A DNA stretch of 42,933 nucleotides from DASYGT01 sp035999365 (GTDB taxonomy: Bacteria; Actinomycetota; Actinomycetes; Mycobacteriales; Jatrophihabitantaceae), in NCBI GenBank assembly GCA_035999365.1, contig DASYGT010000021.1, positions 1 through 42,933 on the forward strand, read 5' to 3'. This document shows, piece by piece, positions 34,490 to 42,836 of the stretch. The notes beneath the pieces were generated by a model, which was not told where the DNA came from, made no database searches, and was given only the letters and a program-made list of their open reading frames with translations. Made by a program: the position numbers and the translations under genes. Numbering within the stretch: position 1 is the stretch's first letter; every line of letters begins with the position of its first letter.

Positions 34490-34768
34490 GACAGCAGTGT
34501 GCCCTGCGCGCGATGCATTTGGCCGGCCGGAGCCGCGCCTCGTCTCGAATGCACGCCTCGGGCTCACCCCCACGCAGCGCCTGTCCGCACCGTTGACCGA
34601 CCGGTAAGCCGATCTTGCGCTGGTCCTGAGCGACGCCGATCCGCCCAACCCTTATAGTCGGCCCGGAAATCGATCAAGGAACGGATCTATGCGGCGGTTG
34701 CCCTCTCACCCCGAGTCTTCGGGCGGTCGTTCCAGCGTGGGCCGCCGTACCGGTTCTGTGCAGACTCA

Positions 34769-35746
34769 ATGAATGCGATCAAGAGGCTGCGCTGGTGGCA
34801 TACCGTCGCCTTCTTCGCCGCACTGCTGCTTGTGATCGCTGCAATCAGCCATGCCGTGCGCAGCCCGCACACCCGTGCGGGCGAAGTGGCTGGCCCAGCT
34901 ACAGTGCGCGGCGCAACCGGCACCAGCGCGCGGGCAGCCCGATCGTCGTCAGCTGTGAAACGTCGACCAAGTACTTTCTCGCGAAGGTCGGCAGCGCGCC
35001 GAACCCCGGGTCCGTCGGCTTCGCGCCGTCAGGGTCCTCATCGTGTGGGTGATCGGCGGACTACTGCGCTGTACCAGCGGCGGCACGCGTACCGCTACGC
35101 AGCGCCTGGGATCGTGCTCCCGAACGCGACCCGCACTCCGGGCGCGATCAACCCGTCCGTCACGCCGGCCAACATCCACTCGACGATTTGCGTCTCTGGC
35201 TACACGGCCATGATCCGTCCCGACTCGTCGTACACCACCGCGCTGAAAATCAGGCAGCTCGACTCCGGCTACGACTACCGGAACGACACCAGCACCGCTG
35301 ATTACGAAGAAGATCATCTGATTTCACTCGAGCTCGGCGGCTCACCGACGAACTGGAAGAACCTCTGGCCCGAGCCGTACGCCGGCAGGGAAGGGGCCCG
35401 GGTCAAGGACGAGATCGAGAACAAGCTCCACGACCTGGTGTGCTCCGGCCAGCTGCCGCTCGGTGTCGCGCAACGCGCGATCGCCCGCAATTGGTGGCGC
35501 GCCTACAACCGCTACATCAGCGTCTACGTCACCAGCCCGCCCAGGCCGCGACACACCAACCAGCCGCCGCAACCGCCCCCACACACTTACTCGCCGCCTT
35601 CGCAGTCGTGCACGACAACCTCGTCGGGCAGCTGCATTCGCGGCGGCGAGTTCTGTCCGCGGGCGGACTACGGCCAGACCGGCTACGACGCCAACGGGAC
35701 TTCCCACACCTGCGCCGGCGACAACGAACACCCGCACTGGGAGTGA
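34769..35746 (+). CDS. Secreted or membrane-anchored protein with HNH-nuclease-like motif
   Basis: A 325-residue protein. One hydrophobic segment at about residues 12-30 is a signal peptide or anchor. A basic Ser/Arg-rich linker (about 40-110) precedes a domain with Y-E-E-D-H-L-I-S-L-E-L-G-G (Asp182-His183) and W-K-N-L-W-P-E-P. This arrangement is typical of HNH-type metal-dependent nuclease folds, although the final His of a classical HNH is not obvious. A Pro-rich spacer leads to a Cys-rich tail, G-E-F-C-P...S-H-T-C...H-P-H-W-E. It could be an extracellular nuclease or wall-binding protein. The next gene starts two bases after the stop. Confidence 0.7.
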   Translation: MNAIKRLRWWHTVAFFAALLLVIAAISHAVRSPHTRAGEVAGPATVRGATGTSARAARSSSAVKRRPSTFSRRSAARRTPGPSASRRQGPHRVGDRRTTALYQRRHAYRYAAPGIVLPNATRTPGAINPSVTPANIHSTICVSGYTAMIRPDSSYTTALKIRQLDSGYDYRNDTSTADYEEDHLISLELGGSPTNWKNLWPEPYAGREGARVKDEIENKLHDLVCSGQLPLGVAQRAIARNWWRAYNRYISVYVTSPPRPRHTNQPPQPPPHTYSPPSQSCTTTSSGSCIRGGEFCPRADYGQTGYDANGTSHTCAGDNEHPHWE

Positions 35747-35748
35747 CG

Positions 35749-36117
35749 ATGCCTGCTCAACGCCATAGCACCGCCGCCGCGTGGGGGGTGGCGCTTCTCG
35801 CGCTGGTGGTCGTCGTCGTCCTCGCGCTACCAGTCATGCTCAAGGACGGCCCGGTGGCCGAGGGCATCTGGCTCGGCGCGATCCTGGCCGGGCTGATCGT
35901 GGCGGCCATCAGATGGGCGGATGACGCGCCGGCCCGTCGCCAGAGAGCACAAGCCGCCGCACTGGCACGCCGGCAAGCCCAGATCGAAGCCGCGCGTCGC
36001 GCCGCCGAACATGCAGCTTGGCTCGCGCCAAAACGAATCGGCAACGCACGGCACCACGGCGGCTGCACCACCAACCACCGGACGTACGACACAGCCGCCC
36101 GCTGCACCCGGGGGTGA
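35749..36117 (+). CDS. Small membrane protein with basic helical tail
   Basis: A 122-residue protein with two hydrophobic segments (about 12-31 and 41-60), then a long Ala/Arg/Gln-rich helix (A-R-R-Q-R-A-Q-A-A-A-L-A-R-R-Q-A-Q). The end contains H-H-G-G-C-T-T-N-H-R-T-Y-D-T-A-A-R-C. No known family. ATG 35749 lies two bases after the HNH-like gene, so it is probably co-translated and may be a membrane partner of that protein. Confidence 0.6.
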   Translation: MPAQRHSTAAAWGVALLALVVVVVLALPVMLKDGPVAEGIWLGAILAGLIVAAIRWADDAPARRQRAQAAALARRQAQIEAARRAAEHAAWLAPKRIGNARHHGGCTTNHRTYDTAARCTRG

Positions 36118-36282
36118 AATGGCGCGACGCGGTTGACCCGAGTGAGATGGACAGACGCCTCGCCCGCGGCGAGCCGGGCGTCGGCGAGGACAGCTCTGCG
36201 AGTCGTGCGTTGGCCGACGTTGGCTGTTGCCGCGATCGCAAGATCAAAAGACCGGTAGCCGATGAGCACGCGTTGAGTCCGG

Positions 36283-37227
36283 TCACGTCCAGGATGGTCC
36301 GCTTGGCCGGTCGAGCGGTTTCCTGGCCGCGATCGTGAAGGTACAGGGGATCTTGTCGCGCCACTCGGGACCGAACTCCCAAGTGCCGTTGACGGGCGTT
36401 GTCAGCTCAGAGAAGCACCACGGGAGCGACTTGCCCTCGTCAAAGCGTTCCAGGACCAGGCCAGCCGCGAGAAGCGATCCGATGATCTCCGAGAGCGAGT
36501 GAGGCCATTCGTAGCTGCGGGTATGGGCGGTCCTGCCTTCGCCTGCATACGTCGTGCCGTCGTCCCAAGTCTGCGCGCGACCGTTGGCGAAGTAGCGGTA
36601 GCCCACCACCGGCGTGCCGGCCTTCTCGTCCAGGGCCAACAGGACCGGGTGCCCGTCGCGGATGTAGAAGACACCGCCCGGGCACAGCAGCGCGGCGACC
36701 TGGCGGCCCCAGGTAGCGAGGTCGCTCAGCCAGACGATCGTGCCGACACTGGTGTAGACGACGTCGAAGTCCCCGGACACGGCCTCGCGTGCTGCCAGGA
36801 CGTCCGACTCCACCCAGGCGATCTCGAGGCCGGCCTCGTCGGCGAGACGCCGGGCGACGTCGAGCGAAGCCGGCGAGAAGTCCAGCCCCGTGACGCGGGC
36901 CCCCAGCCTCGCCAGCGAGAGGGTGTCCGTACCGATGTGGCACTGCAGGTGCAGCAGGTCGAGGCCGGCCAGCGGTTCGTCGAGGTCACCCGCATTGTCA
37001 GCCATCCGTGCGCGGCCGACGAGATGCTGCAGCAGGACCGGAAGGTCGTCGCGGATCACAGTGCTGATCGCCTGGGGGTCGGCCGCGAGGGCATGGGCAT
37101 CGTAGAGGTCCTCGTGCAGGATCGCACGGTCCTCCCACAGTTCACGGTTGGCGTCCCGGGCCGCCTCCCACACAACGGCGCTGTCGTAGCCCACCGGCCC
37201 TGCCGCGGCGTCGTCCATCTCGTCCAC
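36283..37227 (-). CDS. Class I SAM-dependent methyltransferase
   Basis: A 314-residue methyltransferase. The SAM-binding motif is modified to L-H-L-Q-C-H-I-G-T-D-T-L-S-L-A (about 92-106), followed by V-T-G-L-D-F-S-P-A-S-L and the motif F-D-V-V-Y-T-S-V-G-T. The L-Q-C-x-x-G-T-D-T form is typical of a well-known actinobacterial subgroup. GTG 37227 has GAGGAG eight bases upstream; ATG 37218 is an alternative. It stands alone and its substrate cannot be told. Confidence 0.85.
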   Translation of the reverse strand: MDEMDDAAAGPVGYDSAVVWEAARDANRELWEDRAILHEDLYDAHALAADPQAISTVIRDDLPVLLQHLVGRARMADNAGDLDEPLAGLDLLHLQCHIGTDTLSLARLGARVTGLDFSPASLDVARRLADEAGLEIAWVESDVLAAREAVSGDFDVVYTSVGTIVWLSDLATWGRQVAALLCPGGVFYIRDGHPVLLALDEKAGTPVVGYRYFANGRAQTWDDGTTYAGEGRTAHTRSYEWPHSLSEIIGSLLAAGLVLERFDEGKSLPWCFSELTTPVNGTWEFGPEWRDKIPCTFTIAARKPLDRPSGPSWT

Positions 37228-37682
37228 GTCGTGCGCTCCTCACATCTACGGGCAGTAATGATCACCCATTCCATCACCGGCGCAACGGCCCAATGCCCGC
37301 CGCGGATCGCGCGGACCTGTCGCGCAGCGGCACCGCCCGCATTTCATAGGTACTTGCCGGGGCGTCGGCCTCTGTCGCGCTATGTGAAACGCCCCGAGCG
37401 ACCTACCGTGCTCGCCTGCTGCGCGCAGCCGGGTGTGCCATGTCGTGCTCGGCCCAGCCATGCCGACGACGCGGAGGAACTTTACGATCACAACGCTGCC
37501 GCTGTGTTGGCCATCGGCAGGAGGCCACGGGTCGCTTGTCGCCAGGTCATTCGCTGATCGAAAGGGGCAAGTCAGCACGGGCGAGGGCAGGGACGTTTGG
37601 CCTGTTGACCCAGCTCACCGGTCCCTTCACCGTTGCACTGTCCCCCCTGTGGTCATTCTCTGTGAGCACCCTGGGGAACAGC

Positions 37683-38414
37683 ATGGATCTGCAAAGGACA
37701 GGACGGATCTTCGGCTGGTTGTTCATCGGCACGTTCGTCACGAGCATCCCGGCTCGGCTCTTGTTCATCCACGGCGTGGGTGCGAGCTGGACGAACATGC
37801 ACTTCGTCGCTGGGAGCACCTCGACGGCGAGCTTGAAGTTGGGCGGTGTTCTCGAGTTCGGTCTGATCGTCACCCAGATCGGCACCGCGGTCGTCATCTA
37901 TCCACTCGCCAAGCGACAGAGCGAGACGATCGCTCTCGGCTACGTCACTGCGCGCATCATGGAGTCCGTGTTCGCCGCGATCGGGATCATGAGCATCCTC
38001 TCGGTCGTGTCCGTGGCTGGCCCGTTGAGCGGGACGCGTGGCGTGGGCGCTACGGCCCTGATCGCGCAAGGAAACTCCTTGGTGCACACCTATGAGTGGG
38101 CGTTCGAGTGGGGACCCGGACTGGTGGCCGGCATCGGGAACGGCTTGATGCTGGGTTACCTGATGTACCGGTCGGGTCTCGTCCCGCCGCGCATGGCGTT
38201 GTTGGGACTGGTCGGCGGTCCGTTACTGATCGTCAATTTCCTATTGATCCTCACCGGGGCCTACAAGAACGGACAGGGACCTTCCGGCATCCTGACACTG
38301 CCAGAAGCCGCGTGGGAACTGTTCCTCGGCGTCTACTGCGCATGGAAGGGCTTCCGGTCGCCGAGCCCGGCCCCGAGGGCAGGGATGCCGACGCCGCAGC
38401 CGGTCGCTGTCTAG
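37683..38414 (+). CDS. DUF4386 family membrane protein
   Basis: A 243-residue membrane protein with about six hydrophobic segments. It matches DUF4386 by R-I-F-G-W-L-F-I-G-T-F-V-T-S-I-P-A at the start, A-R-I-M-E-S-V-F-A-A-I-G in the middle and the G-L-V-P-P-R-M-A-L-L-G-L-V-G-G-P loop. ATG 37683 follows GGGGA; the longer upstream frame is not conserved. Function unknown. Confidence 0.85.
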   Translation: MDLQRTGRIFGWLFIGTFVTSIPARLLFIHGVGASWTNMHFVAGSTSTASLKLGGVLEFGLIVTQIGTAVVIYPLAKRQSETIALGYVTARIMESVFAAIGIMSILSVVSVAGPLSGTRGVGATALIAQGNSLVHTYEWAFEWGPGLVAGIGNGLMLGYLMYRSGLVPPRMALLGLVGGPLLIVNFLLILTGAYKNGQGPSGILTLPEAAWELFLGVYCAWKGFRSPSPAPRAGMPTPQPVAV

Positions 38415-38609
38415 ATCGACGACCAGCCGAGCAGACGGCCCGACGCGGCGAGAAGCGTGCAGCGGCGGGCCGCTCAGGCAATCGCGGCGCACCGGATTCA
38501 GCCGCCGTCCGCACGCATCGGCCGATGCCAGGCCGCGCGACGTACGCCGTCTCCAGTCAGAGTCAGCGCCGCGAGGTAACCACGAACGTCGGTTCGGGGG
38601 TGCCGCATA

Positions 38610-38850
38610 ATGCGAAGAGCCGAGATCGTTCGACTTGTCAGCCGCTCGGAGGCTTACGGAGTGTCGCCCATCTCGTCCAGGCCGGTACGTGTCGTCATTG
38701 CCGGTGACACCGAGGACATGCGCCTTCTGCTGCGAATCGCCATGGCCGGCCATCCTGAGCTGGAAGTCGTCGGCGAGGCTGCGCGGCGCCGACCTGCTCG
38801 GGGCCGTGCTCGCCACGCTGTCCGCATCGGTCCGTCGTTGGCCGCCGACC
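38610..38850 (+). pseudogene. Decayed response-regulator receiver domain
   Basis: The first frame reads P-V-R-V-V-I-A-G-D-T-E-D-M-R-L-L-L-R followed by E-L-E-V-V-G-E-A, the beginning of a CheY-like receiver (beta1-alpha1-beta2), with the usual acidic pair changed to G-D. It then continues, one frame over, as G-A-D-L-L-G-A-V-L-A-T-L-S, which could be the last helix of a receiver. The middle, with the phosphorylated Asp, is missing. I read this as an internal deletion plus frameshift. Confidence 0.5.
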
Positions 38851-38956
38851 CGTGCGCCCGCCGGCCGTACACATGCATCGCTCGCAAAGCATCCGGACGA
38901 GAGTGTCTCCGTGAGCGCACTCACCGGTATCCGTCCCGCTGACGTATCTTCGGGTC

Positions 38957-39544
38957 GTGGAGGCGATTGCCCTGCAGGATCCGAGCCCGGATCAGCAAGC
39001 GCGAGTGCTCGCGACGCTGGCGTCAGCCTTTCGCCGTGATCCCGTGGAGCGTTGGTTGTATCCCGACGATCACCAGTACGAACACGACTTCCCGCTCTTC
39101 CTGGCAGCGTTCGGCGGCGTCGCATTCGAGCTCGGCACCGCATGGACACTGGGTGATGACTGTGCCGCCGTGGCGCTCTGGCTTCCGCCTCGTGTCGAAC
39201 CGGACGGTGCGCACATCATCCGCGTTCTGTTGGACACCGTCGCGCCTGTCAAACACCTGGACACGCTGGCCGCGATGGAACAGATGGACGCGGCGCACCC
39301 CTCATCTGCACATTGGTACCTGCCCTGGTTCGGCGTCAACGCAGAGCGACAGAGCCATGGACTTGGCAGCCAATTGATGAGCAAATGCCTCGGCGTGATC
39401 GACGCTGCACGCCTCCCCACCTACTTGGAAACACCGAACCCGCGAACCCTTCCCTTCTATCGGCGGCACGGGTTCGAAGTCACCGGGGTCGTCAATGCGG
39501 GCACCTGCCCGCCGATCACCCTCATGCTTCGCCCTGCACACTGA
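38957..39544 (+). CDS. GNAT family N-acetyltransferase
   Basis: A 195-residue acetyltransferase using acetyl-CoA. The N-terminal A-F-R-R-D-P-V-E-R-W-L-Y-P-D is typical of a common actinobacterial GNAT group. The CoA site is the segment W-Y-L-P-W-F-G-V-N-A-E-R-Q-S-H-G-L-G-S-Q-L-M (around residues 116-137), followed by Y-L-E-T-P-N-P-R-T-L-P-F-Y-R-R-H-G-F. It starts at GTG 38957 with a TATCTT box close upstream. The substrate is unknown. Confidence 0.88.
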   Translation: MEAIALQDPSPDQQARVLATLASAFRRDPVERWLYPDDHQYEHDFPLFLAAFGGVAFELGTAWTLGDDCAAVALWLPPRVEPDGAHIIRVLLDTVAPVKHLDTLAAMEQMDAAHPSSAHWYLPWFGVNAERQSHGLGSQLMSKCLGVIDAARLPTYLETPNPRTLPFYRRHGFEVTGVVNAGTCPPITLMLRPAH

Positions 39545-39556
39545 CATGCTCTTTCA

Positions 39557-39582
39557 CGGCACGGCTTGCAACAGTCGTGCCG
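39557..39582 (+). terminator. Hairpin downstream of the GNAT gene
   Basis: CGGCACG and CGTGCCG form a perfect 7-bp stem with a 12-base loop, 13 bases after the acetyltransferase stop. No T-run follows. Probable terminator. Confidence 0.45.
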
Positions 39583-39642
39583 CGCTGCGGCGCCGACCGC
39601 ATCTGGCCATTGCAGGTCTTCGAACGGCCCAAGGAGCGCGAG

Positions 39643-39747
39643 ATGGCGACATGGCTTGACTGGCTGCTGCTGGTCGTCATGGTTGCCGCGCTCACCGGAG
39701 GCGGGTTTCTCGTCTGGTGGTTTATCCAAAACATTCGCAGTAGGTAA
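39643..39747 (+). CDS. 34-residue single-pass membrane microprotein
   Basis: Starts M-A-T-W-L-D-W-L-L-L-V-V-M-V, is one membrane helix, and ends W-W-F-I-Q-N-I-R-S-R. The ATG has AAGGAG six bases upstream, a strong ribosome-binding site in a stretch with no larger gene. Function unknown; no coupled partner. Confidence 0.6.
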   Translation: MATWLDWLLLVVMVAALTGGGFLVWWFIQNIRSR

Positions 39748-40005
39748 CGCGTCCTGCTGAATGGCGCTCTCGCCGCGAAACGATCCCACCGAGGCCGTCC
39801 GGTCTATGCCTCGCAGCGCGAGTCGGTGATGCAGCGACTGACGTCGCGGGTGGACCCGGGCCATGTTTCACGCGGGTCAAGTCGTCACATCGAAGACGGT
39901 CAGAGACCGTTGTCGGTGTACAGCGCGTCGACCTCGTCGAGTTCGCCAAGCTGGTCCCGGAAGCCCAGCAGACGCATACGCGCGCGACCCTGGGAGCTGC
40001 ATCGC

Positions 40006-40098
40006 CTACGGCGCATGAGTTCGCGCGATGACCTCGCCGTGCGCCGGTTCCCACAACCGGACCGACCCATCGTCCTCTGTGCCGACAACGACAGCGTA
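40006..40098 (-). pseudogene. C-terminal remnant of a WD40-repeat gene
   Basis: The minus strand reads Y-A-V-V-V-G-T-E-D-D-G-S-V-R-L-W-E-P-A-H-G-E-V-I-A and stops, the form of a last WD40 blade (D-G-x-V-R-L-W-x-x-x-x-G). The frame has no gene upstream: its would-be start side is replaced by the istB remnant that begins at about 40100 on the other strand. Confidence 0.5.
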
Positions 40099-40099
40099 G

Positions 40100-40661
40100 T
40101 ACCGGCTGAAACGGCTCGCCGACTTCAACGTCGACGCCGTCCCGTCGATCCAGCCTGCCATCCTCGGCCAGCTCGCCACCGGGCATTACATGGACGCCGG
40201 CGAACCGCTCGTGCTCCTCGGCGACTCCGGCACCGGCAAAAGCCATCTGCTCATCGCGCTAGGGCTCGCCGCCTGCGAGCAAGGCCGTCGGGTCCGCTAC
40301 GTCACCACCGCCCAGCTCGTGAACGAGCTCGTCGAAGCCGCCGACGACCGGCAGCTGTCCCGCGTAGTCGGCCGCTATGGCCGCCTCCGCCTGCTCTGCC
40401 TCGACGAACTCGGCTACGTCCAGATCGACCCACGCGAGCCGAGCTGATGTTCCAGATCATCACCGACGCGAAGAACGCGCCTCCATCGCGATCGCCACCA
40501 ACCTGCCGTTCAGCGAGTGGGGCTCGGTGTTCCCCGACCCGCGGCTCGTCGCTGCCATCGTCGACCGAGTCACCTTCAACGCCCACATCCTCGAAACCGG
40601 CACCCAGTCCTACCTGCTGCGCACCAGCAAGACTTCATCGCGGCGCAAACGGGCAATCTGA
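40100..40661 (+). pseudogene. Frameshifted IS21-family istB remnant
   Basis: Three frames together give most of an IstB ATPase. Frame one reads R-L-K-R-L-A-D-F-N-V-D-A, then the Walker A loop G-D-S-G-T-G-K-S-H-L-L and the Walker B-like L-L-C-L-D-E-L-G-Y-V-Q-I-D. It is then lost. A second frame gives A-E-L-M-F-Q-I-I-T-D, and a third gives A-S-I-A-I-A-T-N-L-P-F-S-E-W and D-P-R-L-V-A-A-I-V-D-R-V-T-F-N to a stop at 40661. An in-frame TAG lies just before the first codon. No istA or terminal inverted repeats were found here, so this is a dead fragment of an insertion sequence. Confidence 0.85.
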
Positions 40662-40698
40662 CGCTGAGCCACTGAGTCCCATCAGCAATGATGGGCAG

Positions 40699-41214
40699 GT
40701 GTCCGTGAGCGCAGCACAAGCCGACGCCTGCTTTCGCGAGGTACTCAAAGATCGCGCTGTCTGGGCCGTTCGTAATGTGGGCGGATTCCCAGCACCCAAG
40801 ACGCGGACCGGTCAACGAGCTCAACCGTTCTGGTCAAAACGAACGCGGGCCCAACGAATCATCGACACCGTGCCTGCCTACGCGGCCTTCGACACGGTCG
40901 AAATCTCCCTGGACGACTGGCGGGAGCAATGGCTACCCGACCTGGAACACGACGGACTGCTAGTCGGAATCAACTGGAGCGGCCGCGGCGCAACCGGCTA
41001 CGACCTCACTCCCGCGGACGTCCTTCGGAACCTGGACGCACGAGCCGATAGCGCACCGACAGCTGACCCCGCCATCGCGCTGGGACCGAACTTCACGCTG
41101 ATCGCCGGGGCCAGACCACTTGACGAAACCCAGAGTGCTTTAGTCCGACATCTTTGTGCAACGCGCGTCAGATGCTGGATGACGCGGGCTGCCGCGAAAC
41201 GCAGGATTGGGTAG
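40699..41214 (+). CDS. DUF2750 family protein
   Basis: A 171-residue protein. The first 120 residues match DUF2750: A-C-F-R-E-V-L-K-D-R-A-V-W-A-V-R, G-F-P-A-P, Q-P-F-W-S, V-P-A-Y-A-A-F-D-T-V-E-I-S-L, W-L-P-D-L-E-H-D-G-L-L-V-G-I-N-W-S-G-R-G-A-T-G-Y-D-L. The C-terminal 45 residues are not typical of the family and may be an extension by read-through of decayed sequence. The start is GTG 40699 or GTG 40705. It directly follows the istB remnant. Confidence 0.8.
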   Translation: MSVSAAQADACFREVLKDRAVWAVRNVGGFPAPKTRTGQRAQPFWSKRTRAQRIIDTVPAYAAFDTVEISLDDWREQWLPDLEHDGLLVGINWSGRGATGYDLTPADVLRNLDARADSAPTADPAIALGPNFTLIAGARPLDETQSALVRHLCATRVRCWMTRAAAKRRIG

Positions 41215-41287
41215 GGGGACGCCCGAAAGGTCCAGACCGTGACACGGTCGCGATCTTGGGTACCGTGCCGTCGCAGCACGGCTGGAG

Positions 41288-42553
41288 ATGGGGGGCAAGG
41301 TGGGCGGTCGGCTCTTTGCTGGTGTCCTGACTGCGGTGGCGATGAGCGTCGCTGTGACTGTGCCGGGTGCGGCGGTCGCGGCGACGACGCCGCCCGACGT
41401 GTGGTCGTCGGACGCAGCCGGCGGCGGGCACACCTACGCCAACACGGGCGAGACGGCGATCTCCTCGACCAGTGCCGCGAAGCTCAAGGCCGCGTGGAAG
41501 ACCACCAACGGCAGCTCCTTCGTCGCGCCAGCCGTGGTCGGCGGTGTCGCCTACCACGCGATCAACCCGGGCAACGCCAACGATCAGTCCACCGTCGTCG
41601 CGTCGTCGGTGCGCACCGGCGCCCGGCTCTGGAGCGTGTCGCTGCCGGAGTCGGAGTACTACCGCGGCCAGTCCGTGAGCGGCGGTGTCGCGGTGTTGCC
41701 GTTCGAAGGGTGGCACAGGCTCGGTGGCGTCACCGCCGTCGACCTATCGACCCACAAGGTGCTCTGGTCACGAAGCCGCCCAGCCTCGACCATCGACCCC
41801 GGCAACGACGACGGCACCGGCGGCCCCGTCGCCGTCGACTCCGGCAACGCCTACCTGCTGGCCGGCAACAACGACCTGACGGCCTACAACCTCAAGACCG
41901 GCGCGCTGTTGTGGCACCTCGACCCGTCCGCCGGCGTCAAGGCGATCGCCGCCGGCGGCGGTCGGCTCTACACCGGCGGCTATCCCAGCGGCGGCGGCCC
42001 CGGCCTCGTGGCCTACAACGGATCCACCGGCAAGAAGGAGTGGACCGCGCCCGGCCTCTACGGGCAACCGGCCGTCGACGGCTCCGTCGTGCTGGCCCCG
42101 ACCTACCAGGGCGTCGGGTCAGTCGCGGCAGCCGGCTGCGCCGCCAGCACCTGCAAGCTGACATGGTCTGAGTCGTTCGGCGCACAGCCCGACAGCATCG
42201 TCATCGGCGCGGCGACGCCCACCACCTTCTTTGTGGCGTTCGAACCGACGAGCAGCGACACCGGACGGCTCAAGCGGATCAGCACCACAACCGGAACGGT
42301 CCAATGGACCTACCGCACCCCGCAGCCGCTCGGCCAGGTTCCCATTCGCGCCGGCAACACCGTCTGGGTACTCACCGACATCCACACGGTCAAGGGCTGG
42401 TCGGTCAGCACTACCGCGTCGGCCGCGCTCAAGACCATCACCCTGCCCTCCGCCGACGACGGCGTGGTAGGCGGTATCGCCGACGCGGGCGGCTCGTTGC
42501 TCGTCGACATCTTCGCCGGCGACCTCACCGCCTATCGCATACCGGGCAGCTGA
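41288..42553 (+). CDS. Secreted PQQ-binding-like beta-propeller protein
   Basis: A 421-residue exported protein. The signal peptide covers about residues 1-31 (R-L-F-A-G-V-L-T-A-V-A-M-S-V-A-V and cleavage near A-V-A-A). The mature part has several PQQ-type blades: T-G-A-R-L-W-S-V-S-L, L-S-T-H-K-V-L-W-S-R, L-K-T-G-A-L-L-W-H-L-D, S-T-G-K-K-E-W-T-A-P and T-T-G-T-V-Q-W-T-Y. A C-A-A-S-T-C pair may form a disulfide. It has no dehydrogenase signature, so it is probably a binding or scaffolding propeller. The start is ATG 41288; GTG 41300 has a better-spaced G-rich ribosome-binding site. Confidence 0.82.
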   Translation: MGGKVGGRLFAGVLTAVAMSVAVTVPGAAVAATTPPDVWSSDAAGGGHTYANTGETAISSTSAAKLKAAWKTTNGSSFVAPAVVGGVAYHAINPGNANDQSTVVASSVRTGARLWSVSLPESEYYRGQSVSGGVAVLPFEGWHRLGGVTAVDLSTHKVLWSRSRPASTIDPGNDDGTGGPVAVDSGNAYLLAGNNDLTAYNLKTGALLWHLDPSAGVKAIAAGGGRLYTGGYPSGGGPGLVAYNGSTGKKEWTAPGLYGQPAVDGSVVLAPTYQGVGSVAAAGCAASTCKLTWSESFGAQPDSIVIGAATPTTFFVAFEPTSSDTGRLKRISTTTGTVQWTYRTPQPLGQVPIRAGNTVWVLTDIHTVKGWSVSTTASAALKTITLPSADDGVVGGIADAGGSLLVDIFAGDLTAYRIPGS

Positions 42554-42836
42554 TCAGCCATCAGCACTCGACGTAGGACAATCTCGTAGCAACGGCGGAA
42601 CCCCCGCTGGGACGTCAGGCTCGGCGACGTTGCCATCGTGCGCGCACGGAGGCCTCGATATCGAGCGTTTCGAGACCGGTTGTCGACTGCCCAGACGCAA
42701 CGTTCTCGTGCGTTCGAGAACCAAGCTCGACGTAATCATCTTGCCGGAGACGGGTATGGGCCCCGGACTATGTGCGACGCGGCAAGGGAACGAACCCAGC
42801 CCGGTGCGAGCGCCACGGCCAGCAGGCGGGCCCATC

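Noticed and set aside
38241..39149. Minus-strand frame of about 300 codons opposite the DUF4386 end and GNAT start
   Set aside because: No domain, no ribosome-binding site, and it covers clearly supported plus-strand genes.
39900..40005. Minus-strand segment ending V-D-A-L-Y-T-D-N-G-L, reminiscent of a DDE-integrase Y-T-D-N-G motif
   Set aside because: Only a few residues match and they are followed directly by a stop; too little to call a transposase remnant.
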